Source of the DNA: Oscillospiraceae bacterium
GTDB lineage: Bacteria; Bacillota; Clostridia; Oscillospirales; Acutalibacteraceae
Assembly: GCA_031262125.1 (NCBI GenBank)
Contig: JAISII010000011.1
Location: 1 to 7,957, forward strand
Length of the DNA stretch: 7,957 nucleotides
Direction of reading: 5' to 3'
The notes beneath the pieces were generated by a model that was not told the origin of the DNA, did no database searches, and saw only the letters and a program-made list of their open reading frames with translations. The translations under genes and the position numbers were made by a program. This document shows, in pieces, positions 5,717-7,957 of the stretch. Numbering within the stretch: the first letter of the stretch is position 1; every line of letters starts with the position of its first letter.

Positions 5717-6949
5717 TTAAAAATCTATTTTTGCAAGCATTTTTTGCAAAGCTGTAACGTCAATAATGTCAACTTTGCCGTCGCAATTAAAATCGCCGCA
5801 TTTAGTGTTAAAATCTTCTTCTTTAATAAGTTTGGCTAAAAATTTTTGTATTTCGGTTGCATCGCCTATCGTGGTACCTGCCATAGAGTCAACATCACCC
5901 GCTGCAGGGTTTAGTGTTATGCCGTTAGTATTTGCAAATTCTGCCGCCAAAGTGCCGCTGTCAGCAAAAATTTCGGTTTTTGGGCTGTTGTTTATTGCGG
6001 TGCTGTCCATTGATGTAAGCGAATCTTTATAAAACGCAAGGATTGATAAATTCGAGCAATTTGCAAATGCAAATTCGTCAACAAAAACCGACGGAGCCAT
6101 ATTAAATTTTACACTTTTAAGGTTTTGGCAGTTATAAAACGCATAGCTGCCCAGCAAATAAATTTTGCCCGAAAGCCTAACGGTTTGTATATTGCTGCCC
6201 TCAAAAGCCGAGGGTGCAATTTGCAAAACTTCATTCGGTGTAGAAATATTGGTGTTGTCGCCGATGTATTTAACCAAAATGCCGTTGCCCGCAATTACAA
6301 ACCCGCTCTGCTCGCTTAGCCACGAGGTACCCTCAAAAGCAAACCGCCCAATGGTTGTTACTGTTGCAGGTAAGTTAATGTTTTCAAGACTAACACAACC
6401 GTAAAACGCTTTTTCGCCTATTTCTGCCACGGTTGCGGGAAGAGTTATCGTCTGAACAGTTCTGTTGCCTGCAAACGCACCGGGTGCAATTGAGTTAACC
6501 CCATCGGCAACGGTAACGGTTTGCTGTGTGCCGCTGTATTGCAGCAAAATTTTGTTTAGTGTTTTAAAATCGCCGGGCATACTGCTTAAAAACGGTGTGG
6601 ACTTAAAGGCATCTGCCCCAACGCTTGTAACTTTTTGGGTATTGTAGATTGCGGTTAGTGCTGTGCAACCGCTAAACGCACCCTGCCCAATGTAATTGAC
6701 CTCGCCGGCAAAGGTTACTGTATTAAGTGTGGTGTTATTTTCAAAAGCAAAGTCGCCGATGTAAAAAACTGCCGATGGTATGGTAACATTTTGGTCTGTG
6801 CCGTTGTATTTAGTAAGAACACCGTCGCTGATTGTAAAATTCGGGTCGTCCTGTGCATTAACACTCATAATAACCCCTGCACCAACCGACAGCACCATAA
6901 GCCCAACCAATACAATAGCCAAAACTCTTATAATAACGGTTTTTTTCAC
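5717..6949 (-). CDS. Secreted BspA-like leucine-rich-repeat (LRR_5) protein with C-terminal dockerin-like domain
   Basis: A 410-residue exported protein from the GTG at 6949. Residues 1-32 form a signal peptide: VKK, a long hydrophobic stretch, and a likely cleavage after VNA (30-32). Residues about 40-345 are LRR_5 repeats of the BspA type, recognisable by recurrent I(G/A)xxAFxxC/NxxL units such as IGDFAFENN, IGQGAFSGC, IGEKAFYGC and IGRFAFEGT. A larger unit, K/QYxGxxxxV followed by an I..AF turn, recurs near 47, 137 and 227. Residues about 351-410 look like a dockerin pair: the second calcium loop (GDFNCDGKVDIID, 385-397) is canonical, while the first (GDVDSMAGTTIGD, 351-363) lacks the DG of its loop. 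LRR_5 proteins in gut bacteria are usually surface or adhesion proteins. The partner and ligand cannot be told from this window. It precedes thrS closely in the same operon. Confidence 0.88.
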   Translation of the reverse strand: MKKTVIIRVLAIVLVGLMVLSVGAGVIMSVNAQDDPNFTISDGVLTKYNGTDQNVTIPSAVFYIGDFAFENNTTLNTVTFAGEVNYIGQGAFSGCTALTAIYNTQKVTSVGADAFKSTPFLSSMPGDFKTLNKILLQYSGTQQTVTVADGVNSIAPGAFAGNRTVQTITLPATVAEIGEKAFYGCVSLENINLPATVTTIGRFAFEGTSWLSEQSGFVIAGNGILVKYIGDNTNISTPNEVLQIAPSAFEGSNIQTVRLSGKIYLLGSYAFYNCQNLKSVKFNMAPSVFVDEFAFANCSNLSILAFYKDSLTSMDSTAINNSPKTEIFADSGTLAAEFANTNGITLNPAAGDVDSMAGTTIGDATEIQKFLAKLIKEEDFNTKCGDFNCDGKVDIIDVTALQKMLAKIDF

Positions 6950-6953
6950 AAAA

Positions 6954-6964
6954 TCACCTTCCTT
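6954..6964 (-). promoter_or_regulatory. Shine-Dalgarno deciding the GTG start of the LRR protein
   Basis: AAGGAAGGTGA on the minus strand at 6964-6954 places its GGAAGG core seven bases before the GTG at 6949. An in-frame ATG at 6976 exists but has no Shine-Dalgarno, and it would put MQKRKEGDF in front of a normal signal peptide. The GTG is therefore preferred. Confidence 0.8.
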
Positions 6965-7000
6965 GCGTTTTTGCATTTTTCTTATAAAGTTAACGAATAG

Positions 7001-7957
7001 TTATTGCAGTTGCTCAATTAGCTTGTCTATAGCGGCAAGAGTATCGGCATCTTCTTCGTCGTAATTTTCGATTTTAATTTCTTCTTCCGGTAGAGGCTCG
7101 GGTTGTGTTGGTTCTTCGGGTTTTTTCGCCTCTTCGGGAGTTTCTGCAGCAGTTTTTAGCGGCTGTTCTAAAGCAGGTTCTTTTTCGGCTGCTGCCTCGG
7201 CAGGGATTTCAAACTCGTCGGTCGCTCCGATCAGGTTTGAATTTATTGTATTTATGTCCGGCATATTTTCCGACGACGGCTCGTCGTCATAGGACAAAAT
7301 GTCGGGTACTTCTCTGGGCGTTGCATCCGGCACTATAACAGGTATGCGTGATGTGTTTGTTTGTGAAAAAGGGAACTTAAAATCGCTTTCGTCTTCGTCT
7401 GCTTCTGCAGCTTCTTGCTCTTCTTGTGCTTCGTACAAATGTTTGTCCTCAAGCATTGTGCGGCAACGCTTTGTGTAGGTAACCAATTGTGCTATCGCAT
7501 AGCCCGAAGCCAAAACAGAGAGGATGATTATCATATTATCTTCGGGGGTTGAAAAAATTGTGCCGTTTATGCAAATTTCGGTAATTTTTCTTACGGCTAA
7601 CGAAATGCCCAAAGCCGACAGCGACAAACCGTATGCAAAACACGATTTTATCGCAGATTTTGATGTCATATTGTTTAGTACCATTGCCTGCCAATAAGCA
7701 AACACAGCAAAAAACATAAAGAAAAACAGGCTCGAAGTATCAACAGTGGCAACCGCAATGGTGTTAAGCCCTGCAAAAATTTTAAAGAGATTTACCACAG
7801 CCCAAATAGACGGCATAAGCAGCAGCATCGCAAAATTATATTGAAAAACTTTGCCGCTTAGATGCATAGCTCCGGCAACAGCAAAAGCCATTACCGAAAG
7901 CACCGAAAAAACCACATTTAAAAAAGCAAACCAGTCAATAACATCCTGCTGAAACAG
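7001..7957 (-). CDS. Multi-pass membrane protein with long acidic proline-rich tail, 5' end cut by window edge
   Basis: No family is recognised. The frame is open from the window edge to TAA at 7003-7001, giving 318 visible residues. A GTG occurs at 7915, but the frame continues upstream of it with LFQQDVIDWFAFLN, so the gene very likely begins outside the window. The first 165 visible residues contain about five hydrophobic segments (around 15-34, 42-63, 74-94, 105-122 and 142-161), with KRCR just after the last. The remaining 150 or so residues are acidic and low in complexity, rich in E, D, P and A (for example KKPEEPTQPEPLPEEE), and probably disordered. The very end, DADTLAAIDKLIEQLQ, could form a short amphipathic helix. 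By the positive-inside rule the tail is probably cytoplasmic. The next gene, for the LRR protein, starts 51 bases downstream with no terminator, so the two are likely co-transcribed. Confidence 0.85.
   Translation of the reverse strand: MFQQDVIDWFAFLNVVFSVLSVMAFAVAGAMHLSGKVFQYNFAMLLLMPSIWAVVNLFKIFAGLNTIAVATVDTSSLFFFMFFAVFAYWQAMVLNNMTSKSAIKSCFAYGLSLSALGISLAVRKITEICINGTIFSTPEDNMIIILSVLASGYAIAQLVTYTKRCRTMLEDKHLYEAQEEQEAAEADEDESDFKFPFSQTNTSRIPVIVPDATPREVPDILSYDDEPSSENMPDINTINSNLIGATDEFEIPAEAAAEKEPALEQPLKTAAETPEEAKKPEEPTQPEPLPEEEIKIENYDEEDADTLAAIDKLIEQLQ

Overview
The window is a stretch of a low-to-moderate GC bacterial genome in which every supported gene lies on the minus strand, so transcription runs from high to low coordinates. 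Several things point to a Firmicute of the class Clostridia, most likely an Oscillospiraceae/Ruminococcaceae-type gut bacterium. These are strong GAGGTG/GGAAGG-type Shine-Dalgarno sites, a zinc-type L31, a secreted BspA-like leucine-rich-repeat protein with a dockerin-like C-terminus, and a VanY-fold protein. The taxonomic placement is inference. All six stop codons that can be seen are TAA.

Read in the direction of transcription, the layout is as follows. (1) 7957-7001: the 3' part of a multi-pass membrane protein with a long acidic, proline-rich tail; its start lies outside the window. (2) 6949-5717: a secreted LRR_5 (BspA-like) protein ending in a dockerin-like pair of repeats. (3) 5693-3753: thrS, a full-length threonyl-tRNA synthetase. 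(4) 3623-2931, probably starting at 3707: a membrane-anchored VanY-fold protein that has lost all the expected zinc and catalytic residues. These four are separated by only 23 to about 50 bases (about 130 bases before the last if its TTG start is used), with no visible terminator, so they look like one operon. (5) After a regulatory gap of about 170 bases come rpmE (2760-2563), with a good promoter, a leader hairpin and a strong intrinsic terminator. (6) 2470-1847: a YigZ/IMPACT-family protein. (7) 1733 to the window edge: dnaG primase, missing only its extreme C-terminus.

Most of the window is ordinary core machinery: replication priming, a ribosomal protein and tRNA charging. The unusual part is the upstream operon. 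There, an essential synthetase gene with no room for its own T-box leader sits between two genes for envelope proteins and an inactivated-looking peptidase whose best-supported start codon is ATA. A second point of interest is the rpmE upstream region, which carries two copies of a CACAA-N5-WTGTG dyad spaced 30 bp apart, and the 12-bp perfect tandem repeat just upstream of dnaG. I did not find a CRISPR array, tRNA, rRNA, insertion sequence or recognisable defence system.
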